This document shows, piece after piece, positions 1 through 8,643 of a stretch of DNA of 38,531 nt (its first letter is position 1; each line of letters begins with the position of its first letter). The DNA is from Marinilabiliales bacterium. Lineage in GTDB: Bacteria > Bacteroidota > Bacteroidia > Bacteroidales > SZUA-534. The translations under genes and the position numbers were made by a program. The stretch lies in contig DOTG01000049.1 of NCBI GenBank assembly GCA_003512955.1, positions 1-38,531 on the forward strand. Reading direction: 5' to 3'. The notes beneath the pieces are model-generated. The model was not told the origin of the DNA, did not search any database, and saw nothing but the letters and a program-made list of their open reading frames with translations.

Positions 1-242
1 TTTGAGTTCGTAAGGAGCGACTACCTAGTGTCAGCAAGAAAACCCCAATAAAAATGATTTTCTCCGATTTATTATCCACATCCCTAAAGGGTTAAACAAT
101 TGAAAATCAATGCTATTTATAGGCCGTACTAAGTGTTAGTTTCAAATTTGAGTAGTTTTCTAGCAAACACTGCCTAACCAGTTTTAATATAATCAGACTG
201 TTGTATGCCGTCAATTGCAACATGCTTAAGTTGATTGAAATG
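1..242. other. Gene-poor left edge
   Basis: This stretch lies downstream of the GH78 gene. On the plus strand, frame 1 stays open for 16 codons from the window edge to a TAA at 49-51. That could be the tail of a gene entering from outside the window, but it is too short to identify. An imperfect hairpin at 211-239 (TCAAT/ATTGA arms) has no U-tract on the minus strand, so I see no convincing terminator for the gene cluster here. Confidence 0.3.
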
Positions 243-3200
243 TTATTTAATCGAGGTTTTCGAAATGAATTGATATTCCCCCGAACTTATCAAATAAACC
301 GCCTTATTTCTTTCGATTCCCAGAAATTTTGCATGGTTAGCTTTTGATAATTGCTTACTTATTTCGCTAACATCATTCGCATTAGAGGCATTTAAATAAA
401 CGGTAGCCGTAGTATTTGCCGGTACAACAAAACGATAAATAAAAGAATGTTCATTGCGTACCCAGCCACTTTCTATACGCCCATACATCGAATCGTAATA
501 CCCTTTGGCATACGTCATTTGGCCTGTTGTGTCGGGCTCGGGTTGTAAAATGAAATGCTTAAAACCGGGAGAGTTCTCATCGCGGGTTATACCCAGAGAA
601 TAATTATACATCCATGCACCAACTGCGCCAAATGAATAATGGTTAAAGGAATTCATTCCATTATTGCCACCAAACCCATCGGTATGGGTGTAAGAGTTCA
701 GTCGCTCCCATATGGTTGTTGCGCCCTGTTCAACGGGGTATAACCACGAAGGGTAGGTTGTTTGCTGGAGCAAACGGTAGGCTAAGTCGGAATATCCGTT
801 ATCCGACAATGCTTTACTTACCCAGGCGGTGCCAATAAAACCGGTCATTAGGGAATAAGGGGGGCACTCAACGTTTTGGTCTGTTTTATTGGTGCGGGTG
901 ATGGTATTTGCAAAATTACCCAGCGCTGCTTTAACGTTCTTTTCATTGAAAATATTGAATGCAAAAGGAAGAACGTAGGAGGTTTGTGTATCGATAATTT
1001 TCCCGCGGAATGATGTTTTTCCGGTTATGCTGTCAATATAAGTTTTGTTAAAGAATTCTTTTCGTTCTGCACAAAGTTTTGAAAACCTTTCGGCATCTTC
1101 TTTTTTATTAAGAATGGATGCTACTTTGCCCACTATTTCCAAATCATAGATAAAGTAAGCTTCCCAAAAGAGGAGTTTTTCGTTTTTACTATCTTCGAGG
1201 CTTAACCAATCGCCCAGACTACTCCACTGATTGCGCTCCTTTTCTTTAAATACTCCCGTTTCGGGGTTAATATCACGAATCAAATATTCCATGTATTTTT
1301 TCATTGCGCCGTAATGTTCAGCCAGCATGTCCTTATCGCCATATTGTTGATAGCTTTCCCATGGTACTGTAATCCCGGCACTACCCCACATAGTTTCACC
1401 AAATCCAATTCCCAAAGGCGCAACATCGGGGAAACGTCCGTCTTCTCTCTGGACATCGCGCATTGCCAGTATATGTCGTCTTAAAAACTGCGGAGCTGTG
1501 GCCAGGTAAGTTGCAGTGCGCGAAAAAACAGAAATATCGCCTCCCCAGCCCAATCGCTCGTTTCGTTGGGGGCAATCTGTCGGAATTGACATGAAATTGG
1601 CATACGTTGACCAGGTTATATTCTCCCAAAGTTTGTTTACTTTAGGGTTTGATGTTTCGTATTTCGATGCCAATTCGTGAACGGAACTTAACACTTCCCC
1701 TTTAACTGCATCTGTTGGCAAAGGTTTTTCAAGACCTGTTATTTCGACATACCTGTAACCATGATAAGTAAATCGTGGGTTTATTATTTCTTCTCCGCCT
1801 TTGGTAATATAAATTTCCTGTGCCATAGCTGCACGAATGTTTTCGAGCATAATCATCCCTACATTTTCTTTGTAAGCCTGTAAATCGGGGTACTTCACTT
1901 CTGCAAAACGAAGGGTTATTTTTTTACCAGGAACTATATCTTTCAGGCTTATTTTAGGGACACCAGCCATGTTTTGTCCCATATCGTAAACATAAATACC
2001 CGGCTGTACTTCTTCTACAGAAATGGCTGTAAGTTCTTTAATTTTTTTAACTGTTTCCCCTATCTGGCCAATTAGTTTCATTTGACTGTAATCACTAACA
2101 CCAGGCGAGCTCCACGATGTTTTATCAGTGTTAATGTTCCCGCCCAGCGGAACTTCAACACTTTCTTTCCATTCAGAGTCGTTATAAGAAGCCACAGACC
2201 AGTCTTTAACGAGTTTTTCTCTGGTAGCATCATATACTTCGCCTTGGAAGAAACTTCCATAAAGCACCGGTCCGTTATTAAAATATTTCCATGTATCGGG
2301 GTTGGTGGTTATTACATCCGTTTTCCCATCGGAATAGGTAATAACCAGCTTGGCTAAAAGAGATTGCCTGTCGCCGAAAAAATTCCAGAATTCGCCTGAA
2401 AATGTACTGCCACCACTCCACCAGCCTTCGCCCAACATTGCCCCCATGGCATTCTTACCATTAATTATATATTTGGTAACATCAAAAGTTTGGTATAAAT
2501 GGGTTTGGTTATATTGGGTCGCACCGGGATTAAAATAATCATCCCCAACGCGTTTTCCGTTTATAAATATTTCATAAATACCGCGCGAAGTAACATATAG
2601 GCGCGCTTTTTTGACAGTGGCGGATGAAGTGGTAAAAGTAGTCCGCAACATTGGCATTGAATTGCCCGAAGGATTAAACAGAATTATTGTATCGCTGTTC
2701 AATCCGCTTATTTTATACGGATTAGAATATGCTGAATATAAAGTATTGGAAGGACTTCGATAATTCTTTATCTGCAAATTTGAAAAATACGCTATTTGTT
2801 TTTCAGGTACCAGAAACCCTATGTCGGCAACTACCGGAAACGCAATAAAATCGCCACCCCATCCTAGTGGATTGAGGTTTAATTCGCCCAAATAATTTTT
2901 CTTGTTTTCTCCATCGATATAAATTTTTGTTCCCCCCAGCACCGAAGATAAAAACAGGGTGTGAGCTTCGTATTTATTTTGCTCATTGATAATTGAATCG
3001 GGAATAACAAAACTTTTAAATGGTAAATTATTTTTATCCTGTGGTGAGTACCCTTTCCGAAAAACATTCAACAGCGCAGGTTTCTTCGAAGAGACAGGGG
3101 CAATATCCAACTCTATCAAAATGAAAGAACTATCCTTATTGTTTTCGATATTATAAATGTTTTTGTTTTTGTCAAGTAAACGTTCATCATTTGCCCCATA

Positions 3201-3752
3201 AATAAAACCTGCCCTGGTACTATTCGACAATTTATCGAGTTGAAGGGTGTAATTAATCTTGAATACCGGGAGATAATCTGAATATAAAACCAAATCTTTA
3301 TCTGTACCGCCAATCCATTTGGCGCCGCTCCATGCTGACAATTGGGGGTCGGGGTTCATTAACCCGGTTTCGAACCACGATTCTTCAACATGTTGTTTTT
3401 GCTCCTGGTCCAAAACCAAAACTTGCCATTTATAGCGTGTACAAGGTTTTAAGGGAGTCCCTGCATATTTAATATTTAACGAAACATCACTAAGGGTTCT
3501 GCCCGAATCCCATACTTTTTGGCCCGATTCGTCTGTAACCGTGATTTGATAGGCTACCTGAAAACAACCTTTTTTCATTGAAGCCATTTGCCAACTAAAA
3601 CGGGGCTGGGTAACATCTATGCCCAGAGGCGTTTCGGCATATTCCGTACGAAGCTTTACAATGTCAATTTCTGATGCTTTTAATGAAACGAATGGGATAA
3701 AAAACAAAAATAGAATGATGCAGAACGATTTCATTGTTGTGTCATTTTTCAT
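243..3752 (-). CDS. GH78 alpha-L-rhamnosidase, secreted, with an extra N-terminal insert
   Basis: Predicted inverting alpha-L-rhamnosidase (1169 aa) that removes terminal rhamnose from glycans, probably in the periplasm. A signal peptide covers about residues 7-26 (hydrophobic run before LKASEID). The N-terminal Ig-like domain has the typical PRFSW start near residue 50. The beta-sandwich with GIYEIFINGKRVGDD and GEGWW follows at about 380-450. The (alpha/alpha)6 barrel lies at about 690-1075. The family motif DCPQRNERLGWGGD supplies the likely general acid E732, and TIWERLNSY supplies the likely base E1016. Residues about 150-335 form an insert not present in the usual GH78 of about 900 aa; its beta-rich, repeated YSNPYK-type pattern suggests a lectin-like module, which is inference. 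The start overlaps the stop of the upstream gene as ATGA, so translation may be coupled. Met7 is an alternative start that leaves a 14-base gap. It is the last gene of the cluster seen. Confidence 0.93.
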   Translation of the reverse strand: MKNDTTMKSFCIILFLFFIPFVSLKASEIDIVKLRTEYAETPLGIDVTQPRFSWQMASMKKGCFQVAYQITVTDESGQKVWDSGRTLSDVSLNIKYAGTPLKPCTRYKWQVLVLDQEQKQHVEESWFETGLMNPDPQLSAWSGAKWIGGTDKDLVLYSDYLPVFKINYTLQLDKLSNSTRAGFIYGANDERLLDKNKNIYNIENNKDSSFILIELDIAPVSSKKPALLNVFRKGYSPQDKNNLPFKSFVIPDSIINEQNKYEAHTLFLSSVLGGTKIYIDGENKKNYLGELNLNPLGWGGDFIAFPVVADIGFLVPEKQIAYFSNLQIKNYRSPSNTLYSAYSNPYKISGLNSDTIILFNPSGNSMPMLRTTFTTSSATVKKARLYVTSRGIYEIFINGKRVGDDYFNPGATQYNQTHLYQTFDVTKYIINGKNAMGAMLGEGWWSGGSTFSGEFWNFFGDRQSLLAKLVITYSDGKTDVITTNPDTWKYFNNGPVLYGSFFQGEVYDATREKLVKDWSVASYNDSEWKESVEVPLGGNINTDKTSWSSPGVSDYSQMKLIGQIGETVKKIKELTAISVEEVQPGIYVYDMGQNMAGVPKISLKDIVPGKKITLRFAEVKYPDLQAYKENVGMIMLENIRAAMAQEIYITKGGEEIINPRFTYHGYRYVEITGLEKPLPTDAVKGEVLSSVHELASKYETSNPKVNKLWENITWSTYANFMSIPTDCPQRNERLGWGGDISVFSRTATYLATAPQFLRRHILAMRDVQREDGRFPDVAPLGIGFGETMWGSAGITVPWESYQQYGDKDMLAEHYGAMKKYMEYLIRDINPETGVFKEKERNQWSSLGDWLSLEDSKNEKLLFWEAYFIYDLEIVGKVASILNKKEDAERFSKLCAERKEFFNKTYIDSITGKTSFRGKIIDTQTSYVLPFAFNIFNEKNVKAALGNFANTITRTNKTDQNVECPPYSLMTGFIGTAWVSKALSDNGYSDLAYRLLQQTTYPSWLYPVEQGATTIWERLNSYTHTDGFGGNNGMNSFNHYSFGAVGAWMYNYSLGITRDENSPGFKHFILQPEPDTTGQMTYAKGYYDSMYGRIESGWVRNEHSFIYRFVVPANTTATVYLNASNANDVSEISKQLSKANHAKFLGIERNKAVYLISSGEYQFISKTSIK

Positions 3753-6145
3753 TTCTTGATTATTGAATTTGCAGGTATTACAACCATCAACTCCATCTGG
3801 TTTCTGAAAACCTCTATTTCAATTGGTTTGGTCAAATCAGCCATCTTTGTTGCCTCAAGCAAGTCGTTCAGGTTATTGATAGCTTTTCCATTAAATTTAA
3901 GGATTACATCATTAGCCCGAATAAAATCTTTAAGCTGGCTATAGACGTCAATAATTGTAACCACATAAACCCCTCGCTCAGAATCCATACCAGTTGCCGA
4001 GCGTTCGCCCAATGTTTCCAGATTCTTGATGCGCAATCCTTGCCATTCAATCACTTTTGATTTGGAGTTCCCCACTTTAATAATGGGTAGGTTCAATTCT
4101 GGTTTTTTTGCCAGTCGTTTTAACTGTGGAGAAGCTACCCCGAAACAATCCATGTCGAAATTTTGGAATCCCAATCGAAACACGGCATCCGCATTGTCCT
4201 TTACCCTAAAATCACCATGGGGCGGGTCAATAAACTCAATCGGAAATACAATTGAATGTTTATCGATACCTAAATTTTGAGCTTCATCTAAAGCTTTATC
4301 ATTTGTAAAAATGTTATAATCGATCATAGTTCCCCAACCCAATAAATTAATGGGGGCATAGGGTTCCATAACAATGTTACGGGTAAAAACATCGCCACTG
4401 TTTTCGAACCACACGTGCGGATGGAAAGTATTGTTGACAAGTATATTGTTTTCGACTACACGGTAGAAACCCTCGCGGAGCTTAATGCCTCCATTAAGGC
4501 ATAGGTTATTGTAAATATGATAATTGCCGGAGCCATCGTCTAAATCGATATCCCAGCCCCGGTCGCAACGGAAACGGTTGTTGCGGATAATTATGGTTGA
4601 TATAGCATCGGCCAAAACAAGCGAAGGTTCTTCCTTTGCTATCTTGTTCATTTCATCGCGGTCGGGGTGCCAGAACCGGTCGCGGCCCCAGGAGTTAAAA
4701 GAGCCATGATCACCGGTTTCTTTAACTGTTTCGAAAATGTCGTTATATTCGATAACATGTCCTCCCCAGGTGCCTTCACTTACGTTGATGCCAGCCCTAG
4801 GAACATCATAAATACTATTGTGGCTTACTATGATAGATTTGCACATCGAGAGTTCAATCCCGGTAATTTGTTTTTCGAACAAACCAATGGTATGAATAAG
4901 ATTGTCGTAAACCAAACAATTTGCGGGATAGTTATTTGTTTTCGGCCCAGGTTCACGATCCATTAGGTCAATTTGAGTATAGTTGTGATAATTAAAACTG
5001 GGAGACCTCACCGCATTAGTATCACCAACAAAACAGACAGCGCTTGCCCCTATTTGTGTAAAGTGCGAACCGGTAACGGCAGAATTTCGGTTGTAATTTG
5101 AAAAGAAAACCGCATTGCCACCGAGGTTGTACAAATAACAGCCATCGAGCCTGCAATTTTCTGTGCCTTCAAAAACAATTGCGCCGCCTCGATACACAGT
5201 CCAGTCGGAACGTAGCAAAGGCTCGTATTTTTCCATAAAAGTGCGGGCAGTTTGGGTAAACTCAATATTTTTTATGGTGATGTTTTGTACAGGTTCCTGT
5301 TCGCTACCTCTAAATTCAACCAGATGTTTTAACTGCGATACTTCAAATACCGTTTTAGTCACATCTTCATATAGAACAGGATAATAATACAAAACCCTTT
5401 CATTAGCATTGAAGAACCATTCGCCGGGTGTGTCCAGTTCTTCAAATATATTTTCAACCATCCGGTTGTCAGGGTTTAAGCCATATGGTCGGTTGTTCTG
5501 CCAGCCGCCATCCAATTTCAGGTTGCCCTGCTCATCTTTGCCCGTTATCCTGTAGTGAAAATCGCCCCAATCGCTCACGTGCATAGCATGAAGAAAGCCT
5601 CCCTCCGGGTTTTCCCATGTTTTTACACGCTCCGGCGAAGTAGCATCGGCCGATGTACCATTAAACCTTATAGCTGTTGAATCGTAGTTTGGATATCGTG
5701 CCATAGGGCGGATTTTACCATTTACGGTGAGCATGTCAATAGTAATTTTAAACGGGACCTTTGCTTGCATTATCCCGCTTTTGTAGGGATGCCACTGAAG
5801 TTTTAGTGAAACACCGCCTGAAACGACTGCTTGTTCGCCGGGGTAAGAACACAGCGTAAGATGTTTTTCCTTGTTTCCGTCGAGCGGGGTAAAAACCAAT
5901 GTTTCATCAATGCGGTATTCTCCACCGCGCAAATAAATAGTTACTTCACCTTTTTGATTGCGGGCTTTATATTGCGCAGTTTTTATGCTTTTCACAGGCG
6001 ACTTTTCGGTACCATTGTTTTTATCGTTTCCATTTGGAGAAATAAAATAAGTGGTTTGGGCCTGGAGCTGATTCAACATTCCCATTGTAAAAAACAAAAC
6101 AAGAACCTTCCTCAATGGAAGTGAGATATTCTCTTTAATGATCAT
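3749..6145 (-). CDS. Right-handed beta-helix protein (GH141-like) fused to a C-terminal PDZ domain
   Basis: Secreted protein of 798 aa. A signal peptide ends near residue 29 (LQAQ). Residues about 31-650 open with YFISPNGNDKNNGT and a GGEYRIDETL step, then carry repeated N-x-I/V-x-x-N coils (for example NITIKNIEF, YDNLIHTIG, IIIRNNRFRC, VENNILVNN), which is a parallel beta-helix. The opening and the overall organisation resemble GH141, a family with characterised alpha-L-fucosidase and xylanase members. I cannot place catalytic residues, so the enzyme call is inference. Residues about 718-792 look like a PDZ domain (RGVYVVTIIDVYSQLKDF... DVILKFNGKAI... PIEIEVFRNQ), which normally binds peptide C-termini and is unusual on a carbohydrate enzyme. 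The stop is 3 bases from the GH2 gene's translation unit side and overlaps the GH78 start by 4 bases. Confidence 0.72.
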   Translation of the reverse strand: MIIKENISLPLRKVLVLFFTMGMLNQLQAQTTYFISPNGNDKNNGTEKSPVKSIKTAQYKARNQKGEVTIYLRGGEYRIDETLVFTPLDGNKEKHLTLCSYPGEQAVVSGGVSLKLQWHPYKSGIMQAKVPFKITIDMLTVNGKIRPMARYPNYDSTAIRFNGTSADATSPERVKTWENPEGGFLHAMHVSDWGDFHYRITGKDEQGNLKLDGGWQNNRPYGLNPDNRMVENIFEELDTPGEWFFNANERVLYYYPVLYEDVTKTVFEVSQLKHLVEFRGSEQEPVQNITIKNIEFTQTARTFMEKYEPLLRSDWTVYRGGAIVFEGTENCRLDGCYLYNLGGNAVFFSNYNRNSAVTGSHFTQIGASAVCFVGDTNAVRSPSFNYHNYTQIDLMDREPGPKTNNYPANCLVYDNLIHTIGLFEKQITGIELSMCKSIIVSHNSIYDVPRAGINVSEGTWGGHVIEYNDIFETVKETGDHGSFNSWGRDRFWHPDRDEMNKIAKEEPSLVLADAISTIIIRNNRFRCDRGWDIDLDDGSGNYHIYNNLCLNGGIKLREGFYRVVENNILVNNTFHPHVWFENSGDVFTRNIVMEPYAPINLLGWGTMIDYNIFTNDKALDEAQNLGIDKHSIVFPIEFIDPPHGDFRVKDNADAVFRLGFQNFDMDCFGVASPQLKRLAKKPELNLPIIKVGNSKSKVIEWQGLRIKNLETLGERSATGMDSERGVYVVTIIDVYSQLKDFIRANDVILKFNGKAINNLNDLLEATKMADLTKPIEIEVFRNQMELMVVIPANSIIKK

Positions 6146-6148
6146 TTT

Positions 6149-8614
6149 TTATTCGGCATTAATTAAAACTTCAGCACCTTTTAAATTATCTGATGTTGCT
6201 ATTAACCGAATAACACCTGTCTGTTTTTCGGACTGCACCAATACAAGACAATATCCGTTAAATGCCAAACGTTGGCTGGCTTTGTCGGGTTCGTGGCTTT
6301 TAGGGTTGCCGTTGCCTGTGCCAATGATTTTGCCAGGGCCTTCAATGCTGAATTTTACCATGTTATCGGCGGTTGGCACAACCCTGCCTTTTTCATCTTT
6401 AATTGCTACCCTTATTACAGCCACATCGCAACCATTGGCTTTTAAGGTGTTAACATCGCTATTTAAAGCTACTTGTGCAGGAGCGGAGGTAGTTTCCACG
6501 ATATCTTTGGTTACCTGTTTCCCGGCTTTGTACCCTTTGGCTTCCAGTTTCCCGGGTTTGTAAATAACCGGCCAGATAAGTTTTTTGAAAGGTTCGGCTT
6601 TTTGCTTACCCATACTTTTGCCGTTAATAAACAATTCTACCTCATCGCAATTGGTGTAGCAATGTACTTTTATTGAATCGTTTTCCTTTCCGGGCCAATT
6701 CCAATGTGGGAAAATGTGAACAACCGGTTCGTTCCCCCAGGCCGCTTTGTAAGCATAATAACCGTCTTTTGGGAAACCGCAAACATCCATAAAACCGAAT
6801 TGAGAGGATACGCTGGGCCACCAGAAAGGTGTTGGTTCGCCCCGGTAATCGAAGCCTGTCCATACGAACGTACCTCCAAGGTACGGATACTTCACAATGT
6901 CCGCCCAATCTTCGCCCGGATAGGGCCCCCAACCGGGTTGCCATAAAATTGAGTTTGAGCAAGTCTGCGGCCACCAACTATTCACGTATTCGCCACGGGT
7001 GGATACGAAGCTTGTCCCTTCGGTACAGAACATAACCCGGTTGGGATGCGCTTTTTTATCTTTTACATAAGCAAGTTGCTTGTCGCCATAGTTATACCCT
7101 ACAACATCGAGCACATCGGCGTACCCGCCATCGTTTCGGGCGTGGTTCATTGCTGCTGTAACTTTACGGGATGGATCTATTTTATGGGCTGTTGTTACAA
7201 GTGTTTCCAAAATCCTTGCCCCCATTACAGTGCCCTGTATCGCCTCTTCGTTTTCCATGCTCCACATAAAAATGGATGGGTGGTTACGGTCGCGGTAAAG
7301 CATGGTTTCCAAATCTCTTAAATTTTCTTCGGAGCTTGATAAATGGCGGTTCTCGTCAAGCACCAGAATGCCCATGCTGTCGCACATATCGAGCAGTTCC
7401 GGGGTAGGGGAGTGGTGCGAACACCGGTAAGCATTGCTGCCCACTTCTTTAAGTAATTTTAACTTGTAATAATTGATTTTATCAGGAAGGGCTACACCTA
7501 TGCCTGCAAAATCCTGGTGGTTGCAGGTACCTTTTACAGGACATAAATTACCATTAAGGAAAACACCGTTTTTATTGACTTCGAAAGTTCGCACGCCAAA
7601 AGTTGTTTCGTAAGTATCAATAACCTTACCGTTTTCGACTACTTCGGTTAGTACTTTATAAAGGTTGGGTGTTTTGGGCGACCAAAGTTTTGGTTTTTGT
7701 ATTAAGCCTTCCTGTGAAATTTCGACCGGGTAGTAAGGTGCTATAGACTGGGTAGAGGTTTTGGTATCAAGTACCGTTCCTTTTTTGTCAACAATATTTG
7801 AAACCAGTGTAATAGTTTTAGCAGTTTTATACTCGTTTTTCAAGGTAGTTTTAATAATCACGGTTGCTTTAGCATCAGTAATTTCGGGTGTTGTAACATA
7901 AGTACCAAAACGGGCTACATGCAGCCTGTCGGTTTTTATAATCCACACATGCCTGTAAATACCTGCTCCTTCGTACCACCAACCTTCGGGTTGGGTAGCA
8001 TCTACCTTTACCATGATTGCATTTTTGCCCTCGTTGCCGTATCTTAATACATCGGTTAAATCGTAGTTAGAAGGGGTATATCCGCTTTGGTGGTTACCCA
8101 GCAAATGACCGTTGACCCAAACCGTGCTGTTCCGGAAAATACCGTCGAACTCGATAGATATTTTTTTTCCTTTGTCGGTTTCGGGAATTTCAAACTCTTT
8201 CCGGTAAAACCCTATACCAGTAGGCAAGTACCCGCTACCGGCCGGCTGGCTGCCCAATGTATTGTCGTTTACAAAAGTACCTTCAACTACCCAGTCGTGC
8301 GGAAGGTTTACTTCTTTCCAGTCTGGTGGGTTTAAGGCTTTTGAGCTTTCTGCATTTGTATAGTCAATTATGGTATCTTTCTTGGATATAACCGGCACGT
8401 TTATATCGGTTATCCCGCCCTGACCGACCCTTACAACAAGCTTCATGGCAATATCGCCTTTGTGGAACTGCCAATTGAAATCAAAATTCTCTCTTTCTCT
8501 TGGGTTCTTTGTCTCTTGGCTTTGAACTGAGCTATTAGAAAATAAGGTAAAGAATAATAAACAAAATCCAAATTTGGATATATACCCCAGCTTTTTACTT
8601 TCTATTGTGTGCAT
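6149..8614 (-). CDS. GH2 beta-galactosidase-type glycoside hydrolase, secreted
   Basis: Retaining exo-beta-glycosidase of 821 aa, most likely a beta-galactosidase, acting in the periplasm. A signal peptide lies at about 12-32. Domains in order are the sugar-binding jelly roll (about 40-225, with NLPHDWVVEG, GIGFYRKEFEIP, and GSGYLPTGIGF), the Ig-like domain (about 227-340), the TIM barrel (about 340-640), a DUF4982-like domain (about 640-705, with CDEVELFINGKSMG) and a terminal Ig-like domain (about 710-821). The acid/base is E456 in MENEEA and the nucleophile is E532 in CTEGTSF. The segment NAYRCSHHSPTPELLDMCD is the typical GH2 barrel start. Its place between a beta-helix GH141-like gene and GH3 is consistent with removing galactose from side chains. 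GH2 also includes beta-glucuronidases, beta-mannosidases and alpha-L-arabinopyranosidases, so the specificity is open. Confidence 0.92.
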   Translation of the reverse strand: MHTIESKKLGYISKFGFCLLFFTLFSNSSVQSQETKNPRERENFDFNWQFHKGDIAMKLVVRVGQGGITDINVPVISKKDTIIDYTNAESSKALNPPDWKEVNLPHDWVVEGTFVNDNTLGSQPAGSGYLPTGIGFYRKEFEIPETDKGKKISIEFDGIFRNSTVWVNGHLLGNHQSGYTPSNYDLTDVLRYGNEGKNAIMVKVDATQPEGWWYEGAGIYRHVWIIKTDRLHVARFGTYVTTPEITDAKATVIIKTTLKNEYKTAKTITLVSNIVDKKGTVLDTKTSTQSIAPYYPVEISQEGLIQKPKLWSPKTPNLYKVLTEVVENGKVIDTYETTFGVRTFEVNKNGVFLNGNLCPVKGTCNHQDFAGIGVALPDKINYYKLKLLKEVGSNAYRCSHHSPTPELLDMCDSMGILVLDENRHLSSSEENLRDLETMLYRDRNHPSIFMWSMENEEAIQGTVMGARILETLVTTAHKIDPSRKVTAAMNHARNDGGYADVLDVVGYNYGDKQLAYVKDKKAHPNRVMFCTEGTSFVSTRGEYVNSWWPQTCSNSILWQPGWGPYPGEDWADIVKYPYLGGTFVWTGFDYRGEPTPFWWPSVSSQFGFMDVCGFPKDGYYAYKAAWGNEPVVHIFPHWNWPGKENDSIKVHCYTNCDEVELFINGKSMGKQKAEPFKKLIWPVIYKPGKLEAKGYKAGKQVTKDIVETTSAPAQVALNSDVNTLKANGCDVAVIRVAIKDEKGRVVPTADNMVKFSIEGPGKIIGTGNGNPKSHEPDKASQRLAFNGYCLVLVQSEKQTGVIRLIATSDNLKGAEVLINAE

Positions 8615-8643
8615 AAGTCTTTTCTTTCTTCAAAGGGTTTATA

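Noticed and set aside
1..51. Open plus-strand frame at the left edge
   Set aside because: Only 16 codons before a stop; could be the tail of a real gene but nothing identifies it.
1561..1600. Asn in the QRNER motif of GH78 as a possible inactivating change
   Set aside because: QRNER is a common variant in Bacteroidota GH78 proteins and both likely catalytic glutamates (E732, E1016) are present.
6138..6563. 141-codon plus-strand ORF opposite the GH2 gene
   Set aside because: Antisense shadow of the GH2 C-terminal domain; no signal peptide, domain or context.
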